DNA of 64,000 bases, taken from positions 3,153,926 to 3,217,925 of the forward strand of contig CM021318.1 in assembly GCA_010645155.1 (NCBI GenBank), in the 5' to 3' direction. Of this stretch, positions 10,436 to 21,546 are shown piece by piece (the stretch's first letter is position 1; every line of letters starts with the position of its first letter). The position numbers and the translations under genes were made by a program. The DNA is from Tigriopus japonicus (Eukaryota; Arthropoda; Copepoda; Harpacticoida; Harpacticidae). Under the pieces are notes generated by a model. It was not told the origin of the DNA. It saw nothing but the letters and a program-made list of their open reading frames with translations, and made no database searches.

Positions 10436-12209
10436 GGGTCTATATGATAATAGCGCGGATCAAAAGAGAGTGGGTACAAAATAGAGCCAATCAAAATAGC
10501 GCCACTTCAAAATAGAGCCAAATCAAAATAGAGCCAAATCATAAGAGAGCATGACATTTTAGAGGCAATCATAATAGAGTGAATTTCGTAAGACTATTTT
10601 CAACTATGTATTTCATGAGGAAAGGGTGAATGATAAAGATTTCAAGTATTTGAGAGGTTCTTTTTGGGAAAATTGTTCTACAAGTCTACAAATTTTTTCT
10701 TCATGAAGAACATTCTTCTTCTTCTGAGGGAACACTTCTCCTCGACCCAATGCTCCAAGACGAACTTCTTGAAATTGGAATTCCTTTTGAATGAATTTCA
10801 TGCTCTTCCAGAGAGAAGGATTTGTACAAGACAGAGTGGAATGAATTTGTTTATGCCAACTTTCGATAGAATTGTTCGATCTTGGTAATTTTTCTTTCAC
10901 TCTGTTGAATTGATTCCACAAAGAAGGTTTGACTCTGGCTTCCCGCCCATTCCTCTTTTCAATAAACTGTGTCTCAAAGTAGTTAACCAAGTCATCAAGC
11001 TTGTCAACGTATGTGGGTATTTGGTTGACGAGAATTTGAAAATATGTTTTGACGTGGGATTCTTCCACAAATGCAAGTGCGGGGAGCATTTTCACAAACA
11101 TGGTTACTTCTTCATTATTCATGTAATCTTGTTGTAATCCCAATGACTGTGCTTGACGATAAACAGCTTGACATAGATGAAACAAGCATATTTGCAGCTT
11201 TGCCTCTGGATAATGGATTCTTACAACATTGATATTTGCTTGTTCCATGTCCAATAGCATAGATGATGGGTTAAATTTTGAAACTTGTTTTTTGATTTGG
11301 GAATAAATTCTTGAATAAGTGTCTTGTGTCTTGTTTGACGTCAATGCGATGAGCAATGGAACAGTGCTTGATCCTATGAGACCGTGCAGAGCCCAAAGTT
11401 GGAAGAACAGTTATGGAGCACACTTGAAAGTGGCATCTGTAAAAGCATGTCTAACCGAGGCCAGAAATTGTACTGTGCAATTTGTTCCAAACACAATAAT
11501 TCGTTGAGGATCATCAGATCCTGAATCCCAAAAAAATGAGTTCCTTGCCATCTAATGTCTTGGTGTACTGTTCTGGAATGGCGAAGTTGATACATCTAGG
11601 AAGAGGATTGCAATCGATTTTGGTTCTTCTAATTCGCTGAATTTTTTGAACTTGCGAGTTTAAAGTTGCAAGTTGCGACTGTTGATACTCGCTCAATTCT
11701 CCAAGGTCTGTGAGAATTTCCCTTGGCATGCGGTTTGGATGATTTGAGGCATCTTCCTTCACTTTTTGAACCTTGTCAAGGACTTGTTTTCGACCAGGAA
11801 TGGGGCGATGAGTGTGAGTGCCTACTTGCTTCACAACCTGGCATTCCATTGTGTGAACTCTTGCATTACAGCTTTTGTAAAATTCACATCTCCAATAAAT
11901 TTTCAATCCATTTTGTTGGCTTTTTCATACACAAAAAAGTGGCCTTGGTATAATAGCTGTTTTTCTTTGCCCTTTTGGGTCTTAGTGAACTCGGTTGACA
12001 TTGTTAACTAAATGATTTGATTTGATTCCAACAAAAAATGACGAAATGAACGAACGCTATTTTTGCTCTAATTCAATACACTCTCTTTTGACCTGGCTCT
12101 AAGTTGATTCGCTCTCTTATGAAGCGGCTCTATTTTGAAGTGGCGCTATTTTGATACGCTCTATTGTGTACACACTCTCTTTTGATCCGTTCTAATTTCA
12201 TAGGATCCC
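10436..12209 (-). mobile_element. Mutator-like element (MULE), 1774 bp, perfect 9-bp target duplication
   Basis: GATCTAAAA flanks the element exactly on both sides (10427-10435 and 12210-12218). The element starts GGGTCTATATG and ends CATAGGATCCC. Long imperfect terminal inverted repeats of at least 130 bases follow. They are built from a reiterated phrase of the type CAAAATAGAGCC / CAAAAGAGAGTG with variants. A 9-bp duplication, long inverted repeats and an encoded MULE-type transposase with a FLYWCH-like zinc finger together identify the superfamily. The transposase lies on the minus strand. Confidence 0.93.
10613..12001 (-). pseudogene. FLYWCH-MULE transposase, inactivated
   Basis: Reading starts at the ATG at 12001 (MSTEFTKTQKGKEK). 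A FLYWCH-type zinc finger follows (LLYQGHFFVYEK, then IYWRCEF..CNARVHT, then THTHRP). The MULE core has FTDATFKCAP, LLDMEQANINVV, the CLFHLCQAVYRQ motif and SNNSIESWHKQIH. These contain the expected acidic catalytic positions of the first two blocks. The ORF is broken in three places. There is a one-base loss in an A run near 11912, a one-base gain in a T run near 11528, and a stop in place of glutamine near 11415. The family normally cuts and pastes DNA in the nucleus. This copy cannot make the full protein. Two of the lesions are homopolymer changes, so sequencing error should be excluded. Confidence 0.85.
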
Positions 12210-12641
12210 GATCTAAAATGTTTTGAAAATCTATTTCGCAGATCTGTTTTCAACGGCCTTTTTTGATCGGCATTCTCGAAGGACCACACAAGATGGTCAT
12301 TACATCAATTGAGATAAACGGCTAAGTAGATTTTGACACTATTTTAGGTAGACACACCCATAAATATAAGACTACATGGGGATTGGCTTGAAGAAAATGT
12401 TTAAAAAGTTATCTCTAAGCATGTTTTAAGTGACCTTGTACAGTATTTTTGCCCGTAACTAAATTAACAGAATTCAACACGTGCCATATGCATTCATGCA
12501 GTATTGCATTTACACCTCAAAAGTGGTCTCAAAAGTTTTAGGAATTTGAAAATATCTCAAAATAATATCAAATCTCACTTAAAAAGCACTTCAAAATTCT
12601 TATTTAAAAAAATATTTTGCAATGTCAAAGACACTCAAAGG

Positions 12642-13785
12642 CAGGGTTGGTCGGGGGATCAACTTTTTCGATTTATCCCCTTTACCCGGGGATAAACGGG
12701 ATAAATTGGGGGATAAACGGGATAAACGGGATAAATGGGGGGATAAACGGGATAAATGGGAGGATAAACGGGATGAACAGGTGGATAAGCGAAATAAAGC
12801 AAATTTTGTTCCGATTTTGACATGTTTGAATACTTTTTGGCATCCCTGAAAATGGCCGATCAAACACTAAAGGCTTAATATAAATATCAATAAAATATAT
12901 TTACAATATTTAACAGATATATAACAGAAATAATTGTTATATATTATCAAACTCAAAAAACATGTTACAATTGACAATACTTGTCGAGTGGTGATGAAAT
13001 TGAAGTCTTCCACAGTTGAAGATATTTAGGTAAAAAAACTTTATGCTCAGTGAATGTAATACAGAGACACAAAAATGAAGTAATTTCTAGAAATAAGGGG
13101 AATTTGTTTGATAAAGGAGGGAAATCCCCTTTATCCCCGTTATTCCCTGGAGGAAAATCCCGTTAATCCCAATAAACGGGACGCTTTATGGATGAGAAAA
13201 TCCCCCAACTAACCCTGCAATATTCCTACAGAGCAGACACCCTATATCAGATTGCAGCTGCAAAGCTGCGTTTTGACTTCGGAAACACAAACAAATAAAA
13301 GCTAAAAACCTAGGAGTTTTCATTGTATTAATGGAAATCATTTTTTGTGTGGGACTTAATTGAAAAAAGTGAGATTTTGTGGGTAATATACTGTTACAGA
13401 AAATTGTGAATAATTATAGAAATGAGGAAGAAACGCTTGAAACGTAGGAAAATTGCTTTTCAGATAGGATAAAATGCTTGAAGACAGAAAAAATGCTTTT
13501 AAGGTAGGAAAAAATGCTGGAAGAGTAAGAGAAAATTGCTTTTAAGGTAAGAATGCTTGAAGAGCAAGAAAAAAATGCTTTTAAGGTCGGAAAAAATGCT
13601 TGAAGAGTAAGAAAAAATGCTTGAAAAGTAGGAAAAAAGCGTGAAAAGTAGGAAAAAAGCGTGAAAAGTAGGAAAATCCCGTTTATCCCGTTTATCCCTT
13701 TTACTGCTTGAAGGAAAATCCCGTTTATCCCAAGGGGGATAAACGGGACTCTTTTTGGAGGGGATAATCCCCCTGACCAACCCTG
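12642..13785 (+). mobile_element. hAT-type non-autonomous element, family N1, copy B (1144 bp)
   Basis: The termini are CAGGGTTGGTCGGGGGAT and ATCCCCCTGACCAACCCTG. The 8-bp repeat CTCAAAGG flanks the element perfectly (12634-12641 and 13786-13793). Near the left end is an array of GATAAACGG-type units (about 12693-12780). An AT-rich core follows. The right part carries irregular TAGGAAAAATGCTTGAA-type units (about 13430-13675), then a second run of CCCGTTTATC units. No transposase is encoded. The superfamily is inferred from the CAGGG terminus and 8-bp duplication. Confidence 0.92.
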
Positions 13786-13844
13786 CTCAAAGGTGGGTAA
13801 TATTTGGAAGTTTTGATAAATTTGGTTGATGTTTCGATTTTGGT

Positions 13845-15163
13845 CAGGGTTGGTCAGGGTATCAACTTTTTTGATTCATCCCCTTTACCCGGGGATAAAA
13901 AGGATAAATTTGGGGATAGACGGGATAAACGGGATAAATGGGGGGATAAATGGGGGGATAAACNNNNNNNNNNNNNNNNNNNNNNNNNNNNNNNNNNNNN
14001 NNNNNNNNNNNNNNNNNNNNNNNNNNNNNNNNNNNNNNNNNNNNNNNNNNNNNNNNNNNNNNNNNNNNNNNNNNNNNNNNNNNNNNNNNNNNNNNNNNNN
14101 NNNNNNNNNNNNNNNNNNNNNNNNNNNNNNNNNNNNNNNNNNNNNNNNNNNNNNNNNNNNNNNNNNNNNNNNNNNNNNNNNNNNNNNNNNNNNNNNNNNN
14201 NNNNNNNNNNNNNNNNNNNNNNNNNNNNNNNNNNNNNNNNNNNNNNNNNNNNNNNNNNNNNNNNNNNNACGGGATGAACCGGTGGATAAACGAAATAAAG
14301 TCAATTTTGTTCCAATTTTGACATGTTTGAATAATTTTTGGCATCCCTGAAAGTAGTTGATCAAACTAAAGGCTTAATATATATATTAATGAAATATATT
14401 TATAACATTTAACGGAATACATAACAGAAATAATGATTATATATATTATCAAATAAATAAAAATATGTTACAAAAAGCCTACAATTGACGGTAGTTGATG
14501 AGACTTGATGAAATTGAAGAAATCTTCCAAAGTTGAAGATTATCTAAGTTACTTCATGCTCAGTAAATGTGAGGCAAAGACACAAAAATGAGCTTATTAC
14601 AAAAACTTAGGGAAAATGTTTGAAAAAGGAGGGAAATCCCCTTTATCCCCGTTATTCCCTGGAGGAAAATCCCATCAATCCCAATAAACGGGGCACTTTA
14701 TGGTTGAGATAGTCCACCAACTAACCCTGCAATATTCCTACTGAGAGGACAGCCTTTATCAGATTGCAGCTGCAAAGCTGCGTTTTAACTTCGGAAACAC
14801 AAACAAGTAAAAACCTAGGAGTTTTCATTGTATTAATGGAAATTAATTTGTGTGTGTAATTTGTTTTCATTTTTGTGTGGGACTTACTTGAAAAAAGTGA
14901 GATTTTGTGGGAAAGATAGTGCTTGGGAAATTTGTGAATAATTATAGAATATTGAAGAAATGCTTGAAACGTAGGAAAAATTGCTTGTAAGGTAGGAAAA
15001 AAATGGTTGAAGTGTAAGAAAAAATGCTTGAAAATTAGGTAAAAGGCTTGAAAAGTGGGAAAATCCCGTTTATCCCTTTTACTGCTTGAAGGAAAATCCC
15101 GTTTATCCCAAGGGGGATAAACGGGACTCTTTTTGGAGGGGATAATCCCCCCGACCAACCCTG
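13845..15163 (+). mobile_element. hAT-type non-autonomous element, family N1, copy C (1319 bp with gap)
   Basis: The termini are CAGGGTTGGTCAGGG and CCCCCCGACCAACCCTG. The 8-bp repeat ATTTTGGT flanks the element perfectly (13837-13844 and 15164-15171). Organisation is the same as copy B, and the two lie in the same orientation only 59 bases apart. The left minisatellite is interrupted by a 305-base assembly gap. The two copies have different target duplications, so they are separate insertions and not a tandem duplication. Confidence 0.92.
13964..14268. other. assembly gap (305 N)
   Basis: A run of 305 N lies inside the GATAAACGG minisatellite of copy C. Any open frames running across it are artefacts. 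The gap probably reflects a long tandem array that the assembler could not resolve, so its true length is unknown. Confidence 0.99.
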
Positions 15164-15770
15164 ATTTTGGTTCATTTTGAACATGGTCCTTCAAGAAATT
15201 GTAAATTTAAATATGAATCCGGCAGACATATTTTTTTCATTATTTTGGCTGAACACATAACAAATTGCACTCGCAATAGTTATGCAAAATGTTATCCAAA
15301 AACTTTGTTTTAAGTGCATTTTAAGTAATGATGCATATCATATGAACTAATTTGACAAAATCTTCAAAACTCAATTTTTTCACCTTCTTTTGTGTCATTG
15401 AAAATCTCAATGAAAGATTTGGGAAATTGTTTTTTGATATAACTAGCGTTTTTTCAGCTTTTTGGAGAAAAAATGGACCATTGAAACCAAAATAACTCAG
15501 CCGGTGATGAATGTCATTTTATTCAATTTGAATTCAACAATTGGTCTCTGAATTTAGATTAAATAGTTGATCAAAAAATGTTATAATTATTTGCTTTTTA
15601 GGTATTGAGCTTTTTTCTTGCACCTAAACTTATGTAATACAATAAAAGTAAGGTTGTTCTCCATTACGGTACAATTTGGGTCCAAACACTGCCAAGATCT
15701 CATGGGGTATTTTCATCCAAACTTAAGAAGCCATTCGAAGCACCGTGTCTCAAAGAAAATCCTCAATACA
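15164..15770. repeat. FB-I family, copy 2 (right part), host of copies B and C
   Basis: Sequence after copy C resembles the centre and right arm of the FB-I element at 605-1740. Shared landmarks are GAACATGGTCCTTC near 15178, GCGTTTTTTCAGC near 15450, AAAATGGACCATTGAA, and GGTTGTTCTCC near 15650. The 59 bases between copies B and C (13786-13844) and a few bases left of copy B also match the FB-I centre. So this older element was hit twice by N1 insertions. Divergence from copy 1 is substantial and the outer boundary is approximate. Confidence 0.6.
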
Positions 15771-16029
15771 ATATTTCATCATTTCAAATGATGAATGAAA
15801 TGACATCATTTCAAAAATGAAAATGATGGCAATGATTCAAGTTTTTTTTTGCATTTGTTTTTTATAATGTTTATTGCGAGAAATGTCTCATTGGATATGC
15901 ATCTGTAAATATTTTATACAATAATTGTAATGGAGTCATGGGGGCCCATTCTGAGTTCTGGAGGATTTGATTGATAAATTAATGTTTGGACCTTAATACT
16001 ACTGTAAGAATTACAGTTAAGAATTAAGA

Positions 16030-16150
16030 ACTTGAAATGCCAAACTATTCTAATCTAATATAACCTAATTTAACCTAACCAAGGCATAGCCTAATATGAA
16101 CCTATTCTTAACCTACCTTAATCTAATCCAATCTAATCTAATCTAAACCT
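16030..16150. repeat. degenerate TAACCTAA / CTAAT tract, telomere-like
   Basis: About 120 bases are made of imperfect repeats such as TAACCTAATTTAACCTAACC and AATCTAATCTAATCTAA. These are close to the arthropod telomere unit (CCTAA)n read on this strand, but heavily degenerate. An ordinary microsatellite drifting from CTAAT is equally possible. Confidence 0.45.
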
Positions 16151-17599
16151 TTCTTAAACCAAATAGGTAAATATCATTGTTACAACTCAGGCATGGGAGT
16201 TCTTAGTAATAACGCTTACACATATTAATGCGTAGCCACGTTCACGTGTTACTGGCTTTAAGAAAAAATTTGATACTGAATATGATGCAGCAAAACTTAA
16301 GTTTGCAAATAAATACACAACCCCTTAAAGATGTACACAATGCAACTATCGACTCCATAATTGTCCGGATTAGAACAAGGAACACGGACCCCACACGATC
16401 AAAAGCGAGTGAATGGAATGGAAGTGCTGGAAAAAGAACCAAAATTTGTGTGTCCCAAAGGACGTGTCCCCATTACAAATGTAATCAGCTCAACTCTTTC
16501 AATTTGAATCACATTTTCTCCCGCCCAGGCTGAATTTTAAGGAGCGCCAATGAGCTTCTCTCTACGTATTCTCTGTTCCAACAACGAACGCTGGATCCCG
16601 TTTTCAGTGTTCAGGAGAGAGTGGTCCCTGTTTCATGCTAAATAGGGTTGGGAACCTCTCTCTGGTTGTTGTTCCTCGGCATCCAATTATTCAAAGACCG
16701 CATCAACCATGAATGGAGGGAATCTGTTGGTAGTAGAGCCATCTACCCTTAAATTAAAACGTTGCCATGCCTGACTGACAAACTTGATCAAAACAAATAT
16801 GTTCCACATCTGCTTTGGACTCGTTCCAAGAGCGATGGAACCTTTTTTCTCCAAAGGTGCGATCTGGATGTCAAAGTTGATCCGGGAATGGATGCCATGA
16901 GATTTGAGAGAAAACTTGTTTTCCCATTTAACTCACCAAATAGAACGGTGAATGGGGAGTAAAAGTTGAGGAATGGACTTGTGAGTATGTGACTATGAAG
17001 AAGATCCACATTGATTTGCATTTCAATTGACAGGGCCGCGCTTTAATTCGCCGCTTGTGTTTGAACAAGTAATTAGTTGGGGCTTGACTTTCCCTTGTTT
17101 GCGCTGATGACAAAACTTTTCCACTTTTCCTGATTTACGAACCATGAGTTCCTCTCTCTGAAGACCAAAGTGTGCTTATTGGAATTAGTTGGGAGATCAA
17201 GTGACCTTTCAAAAAAAATCGCCACACAAAATATGCATGTTTTGAAGTGCTTGTGTTCAATCTGAATTTTATTAGTTATTCACCTCATCCCCAATCCTAT
17301 TTGCAAACACTTCTCCTTTTTTCTCCGGGATCTGTAGTCAAGGAAGCATGAAATTTAGTCATGAGTCTTTTTCCATTCCGATCTCGAGTCTTACTTGTCA
17401 GTCCGCCAAACCTGAGCGAGACTCTCTTGCTAGCGGTGGATGTACGCCCGATTTCGTAGGTTATTAAGAGCAGGTGCAGAACAAACCATGGCTAATCCTT
17501 AAATTTTAAATATCACCTTTTGTGAATTGATAGATTTTCCATGTAACGTTTATTGCTCTTTTCAGTTGGCGAATGGGTTTAATTAATTTGATTAAAGTG

Positions 17600-17757
17600 T
17601 TATAACACGGCACGTTTTGTATTGTAGTTCAAGAGACAAACTTCGACGTCACAGATGTAATACCTTGCAACCTCTTGGAGGTTGTCTCAACCTCCATGCA
17701 AGCTGTGTGACAACGAAGTTTGTCTCGAATTTTGAATTAAAACGTGTCGTGTAACTC
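17600..17757. repeat. short palindromic MITE
   Basis: Arms of about 50 bases pair with each other: TTATAACACGGCACGTTTTG to GAGACAAACTTCG on the left, and their near reverse complement on the right ending CGTGTCGTGTAACTCC. The loop of about 55 bases itself contains GGAGGTTG / CAACCTCC. No target duplication was identified, so the exact ends are uncertain. Confidence 0.6.
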
Positions 17758-20700
17758 CACCTTCACAGACTGGCTGATCGTTTTATTTATGTGTTTCTAG
17801 TGAAAAAAGCATGTTTTAGGTCAAAATTGACCACAATACATTCATGTACTGATCAACGTCAATTAAAGAAAACTGAAGAGAAAATCTAACCTGTATCGAA
17901 TATTGTTGCGCTTCAATATAGAGGTAAAAGTTAAAAAGAATTAAAAATTCAAGTGATATATGTGATACAACAAAGTTTATGATAGAATTGTGGTAATTGA
18001 GGGATATGTTGAATCTCACAGACGTTCCTGTAGTTTAGGGGCAGTATAGTACTCCATGTTCTACATTTTGAGACAGTTTTTGAACAAATTTTTCTCAAAA
18101 TCATTAACAGCAAAGGTGTCAACATCTGCTGGAAAGATTTTCTCTAATATTTCATTTCAATTGATGAACTCACCATTCATGCATCCACCTAAAATATCAT
18201 GGTTTTTCAATTATCAATACAGAAAAAAATATCAGATGCATTCCTAAACCATGAAATATTTGCTTGGGATTGAACTAAAGGAGATTGCGTAAGTAAATAT
18301 TGCTGTCTCCCAAGATCTGGTGTCTTGAGTATCTTTTTGCCATTTTGAGACAATATCAATCACAAAAAAGTAGTTGCTCCTCCTCTATGAAAGAATCTCT
18401 ACGCAATCCAACAAACCAAAACATTACAAAAAAAAATCAAAAATACAAGTTCTGAAATATGCAAAAATGTTCGCACTTTAGTAATTGGTCTCTGATGTCG
18501 CAAATTCTCAAAAAGATAAACAATAATAAAATATTCATGTCCCGCCTAGAGTAACCTGTTTTGGCGTAGTGGAACCAGCATAGAAGGAAAGAAGGCAGAT
18601 GATTACCCGAAGTCACGTAGTTGAGTACTGCTGAGGACTCAAGGACAGGAATAAAAGTGGTGGAATGACAAGAGACATCTGTTCAGCTCTTGGTCTCGAG
18701 GGAGATCCCCTGACATGAGTTTTACATGTGCTAGCTAGAACAGAGGGGAATTCGAGAATGGTTTCACGGCTTTATTCGTGATCTTTGATATCGATAACAT
18801 GGATTGGGATTATTGCACTAATAGCTGAAACATTGAGATGGATATGGATCGCCTCAGTTGGACACTATCTTCACGATGGAAAAGTCCTGAAAAAGAGACA
18901 GAAAACCCGTTTGAAAATCACACCAAGATCCCTGTCAATGGTACCCATGCCATGGCATGATTTTTCATTTTTCTCCCAAATTGGCCGTTTTGTGTTGGAT
19001 TTGTGTCTCATTTGTCTTCGTCACCCCGAGTTTTTATCCGCATCCCCCTCAATTTGCCCTGAGGCAAAAAACTCGGATCATAATAGCCATGTTAACTACT
19101 TTCCAACCACCAGGCATTGTCTACGTTATGTAGTAGAACGTGGTAAAAGTTGTGTCGCTCTGTCTAGTGTATATAAACTACCACATTTACGGCATGCTTT
19201 GGATTGACGCAGAGATTTGCACAGACATTGATCCATATTGGCTAAATCAGCCAACAAGGACGAATTTAATACATAAGTCAAGGTCTGGCAGAAAGTGAAA
19301 GATATCAAATGGTTAAAAGAAAATATTTTTAAAAAAGCTAATATGGCTAATAAGAGTCGACCGTCAAGTTGAAGTTTTGCAAAAATATACTAAACCTTCA
19401 TCTTGCCTTCAAGGAATATTGCTGTCAAATAATAAGCACCAAAGATAACTAAGTTATGTACTAAATCTGTACTTCTCTACTCTTTTATCAAGCTTTGGCT
19501 GTAAATACTCTTCATACTCACCACCTGGGGATTTGAGTGGTCAACCAATAAACCAATAATTATGAATAAATTGAAGTAGAAAATTCTTGATAGGGCCATA
19601 TGGATCTTTAAACATTCAGGGCGTCGTCTCGAAAATCTATGAGTGGTCCGGAAATCTTTGAGCCCTAATTCAACTCTTGCTCCAAATCTGTCTTTGATTG
19701 TGCTTCCTAAAAATCAGCAGGCTCGAGCATAAAACTTGGTGATTGATCTTCTTCCCTCAAGCTTCGAGCGAAAAAGCCACCGCCCTTGCTTGGTTCCACG
19801 ATTCCTTTCTAGAGTTCTTCACTGAGAGTACCATCATCGTTCATCTCTCTTATTTTTCTTCAACATACTATCTAGCTGTTAAAGAATACGATTTATGGAA
19901 CTTTAGTATATTAGTTTGTGAGAGAAGGGGAGATGATAATTCTTTTATTAGAGAGCCCTTCAATACTCTAGTGTGTTCGGTAATAGAGAAGCCGGTCCTC
20001 AAGGGAAGTTGTCGCTACGACAAATTACATACATCTGATTCTTGTGCTCAACAAAAGCAACCGTGTTTTTTACTCTTTCCACACTTTGATTGCATGATCA
20101 CATTTCCAGCAAGTGTAGAAAGCACGGTCGAACGAAGGCATGAAGAAAACAGTGAAGAAGAATAAGATATTTTGTTCCCATTTCGCAGATTAAAATGGCG
20201 GCATTCAAATGTTTTGACACAGTTTGTGTGTGTATACATTTTCCACTTGAGCTAGCAAGAGGTTCTTGTTTACCCCGGGGAGTTAAAATAGCTTGAATGG
20301 AACAATGAATGTAAGCAAAGGATTAGGAAGCCTTTCAGCTCTCTCAAAATCCAGAGTGGCCATTGTAATCCCCAAAATGTCTGATTTTTACCTTACCCTT
20401 TAGTGCATATTCTTACTTCGAGCTTTCAATAACATATTGTAAAATCTCAACCTAGTCACCCTGAAGGGTGAGAACGGAAAAGGGAATCTGGGAGACGGTT
20501 AATCAACGTAATTGCTTGTGACAGTTCGGACAATGACACTTGGCTAAAATATGTGCGTATGTCGTCTAATGGATCAATGGGAAAGTCAGAATCACCACAC
20601 ACGTGGACACATTTGAACAGGCGGACCATTTCAACGGATAGTCTTATAAATTGGCGCTAGCCATTGATAACTAATGGAAATTTGGAGTAAAATCCACATT

Positions 20701-21546
20701 GCAACTCTTTATCTTCATATTAGTAAGCGGTGCCATTTGGAGTTGTTATGAAAAATATTCACTGGGCGGTTGGCAAAAGTCACGGACTGTGGAAATGATT
20801 ACATTAATGACATTGTCGGAGTCAATAGGCACTTAAATCAATGACAAAAGTGCCAAAAAAAGGTGTCTGGTCAACGCCCCTTCACGCTTCTGTCGTTGTT
20901 ATGCTCCAATGGAACGGAAATTTTATTCAACGGATCTGAATTAATTCCTCCAGAGTTGCAAACCACCAAATTTGCTGCCATGGGTAGTTTGTAGATGGTT
21001 ATCGGGAACTTTCTAAGGAGTGCTAATCATTATTGCTTTTCCTATTGTTCGTCGACCCTGGAGATTATTTACTCAGGGAAAGGTCTTGGAACACCTTGTG
21101 TGGGCTTCTGGCATGCAAATGGAACACCCAGATTAATACCTTCTCTCTGTAACCACCTCATTTCAATCCCCCCGATCACCAAAACACCAAGGGCCGTTGA
21201 AAGGCAATCAAAATCTTCATCGCCGTGTTCCTCCCAAGGGAATGCATCTCTCTTTCTCTTTCTCTCATTTGAGGAACATATCAATTTCCTGTCTTTCCCT
21301 CTCATTCTCTCACACTGATTGCCCCGGAATTGTGGTTGTGGGACGGTAAAAGGACGGTTGTGGAGGCTTTTTTTTTTGGTTTACTTTCCTGACAGGTTCG
21401 AGGCACCACTCCCAATTCTCCCATATGCAAGTCAACCATGAGAAAGAACGAAAAGAGGGACCAAAAGGGGGAACGAAAAAGAGAGGAACGGGAAGTGGAT
21501 TCAATATTTAGGCCAGACTGGATTGCTTTTGGTATTGGAATCTCAC

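Larger units (their letters stand above)
10209..12570. repeat. foldback element family FB-II, copy 1, split by a Mutator-like element
   Basis: The left part (about 10209-10426) and the right part (about 12219-12570) are inverted copies of each other. Both contain ACTTTTGAG next to an ACCAC motif, ATGCAAT, and GGGCAAAAAT close to CACTTAAAA. The same palindrome occurs better preserved at 62490-63071. A Mutator-like element with its own target duplication sits in the centre, at 10436-12209. Boundaries are approximate because the arms are diverged. Confidence 0.7.
15771..21546. other. intergenic or 3' region of the Fussel gene; no exon recognised
   Basis: This stretch should contain the missing last exon or exons of the Fussel/SKOR gene, or its long 3' intron, but I could not identify a coding exon with matching phase 0. 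A few open frames of 100-140 codons exist without recognisable domains. Local features are a CCTAA-like degenerate tract (16030-16150) and a palindromic MITE (17600-17757). Confidence 0.4.

Noticed and set aside
12600..15200. CRISPR-like or satellite array
   Set aside because: The direct repeats are degenerate minisatellites inside bounded transposons with target duplications, and the genome is eukaryotic.
18785..19207. 140-codon plus-strand open frame
   Set aside because: No domain, no splice or promoter context and a composition typical of chance frames in this DNA.
19743..20165. 141-codon plus-strand open frame
   Set aside because: No similarity recognised and no supporting context.
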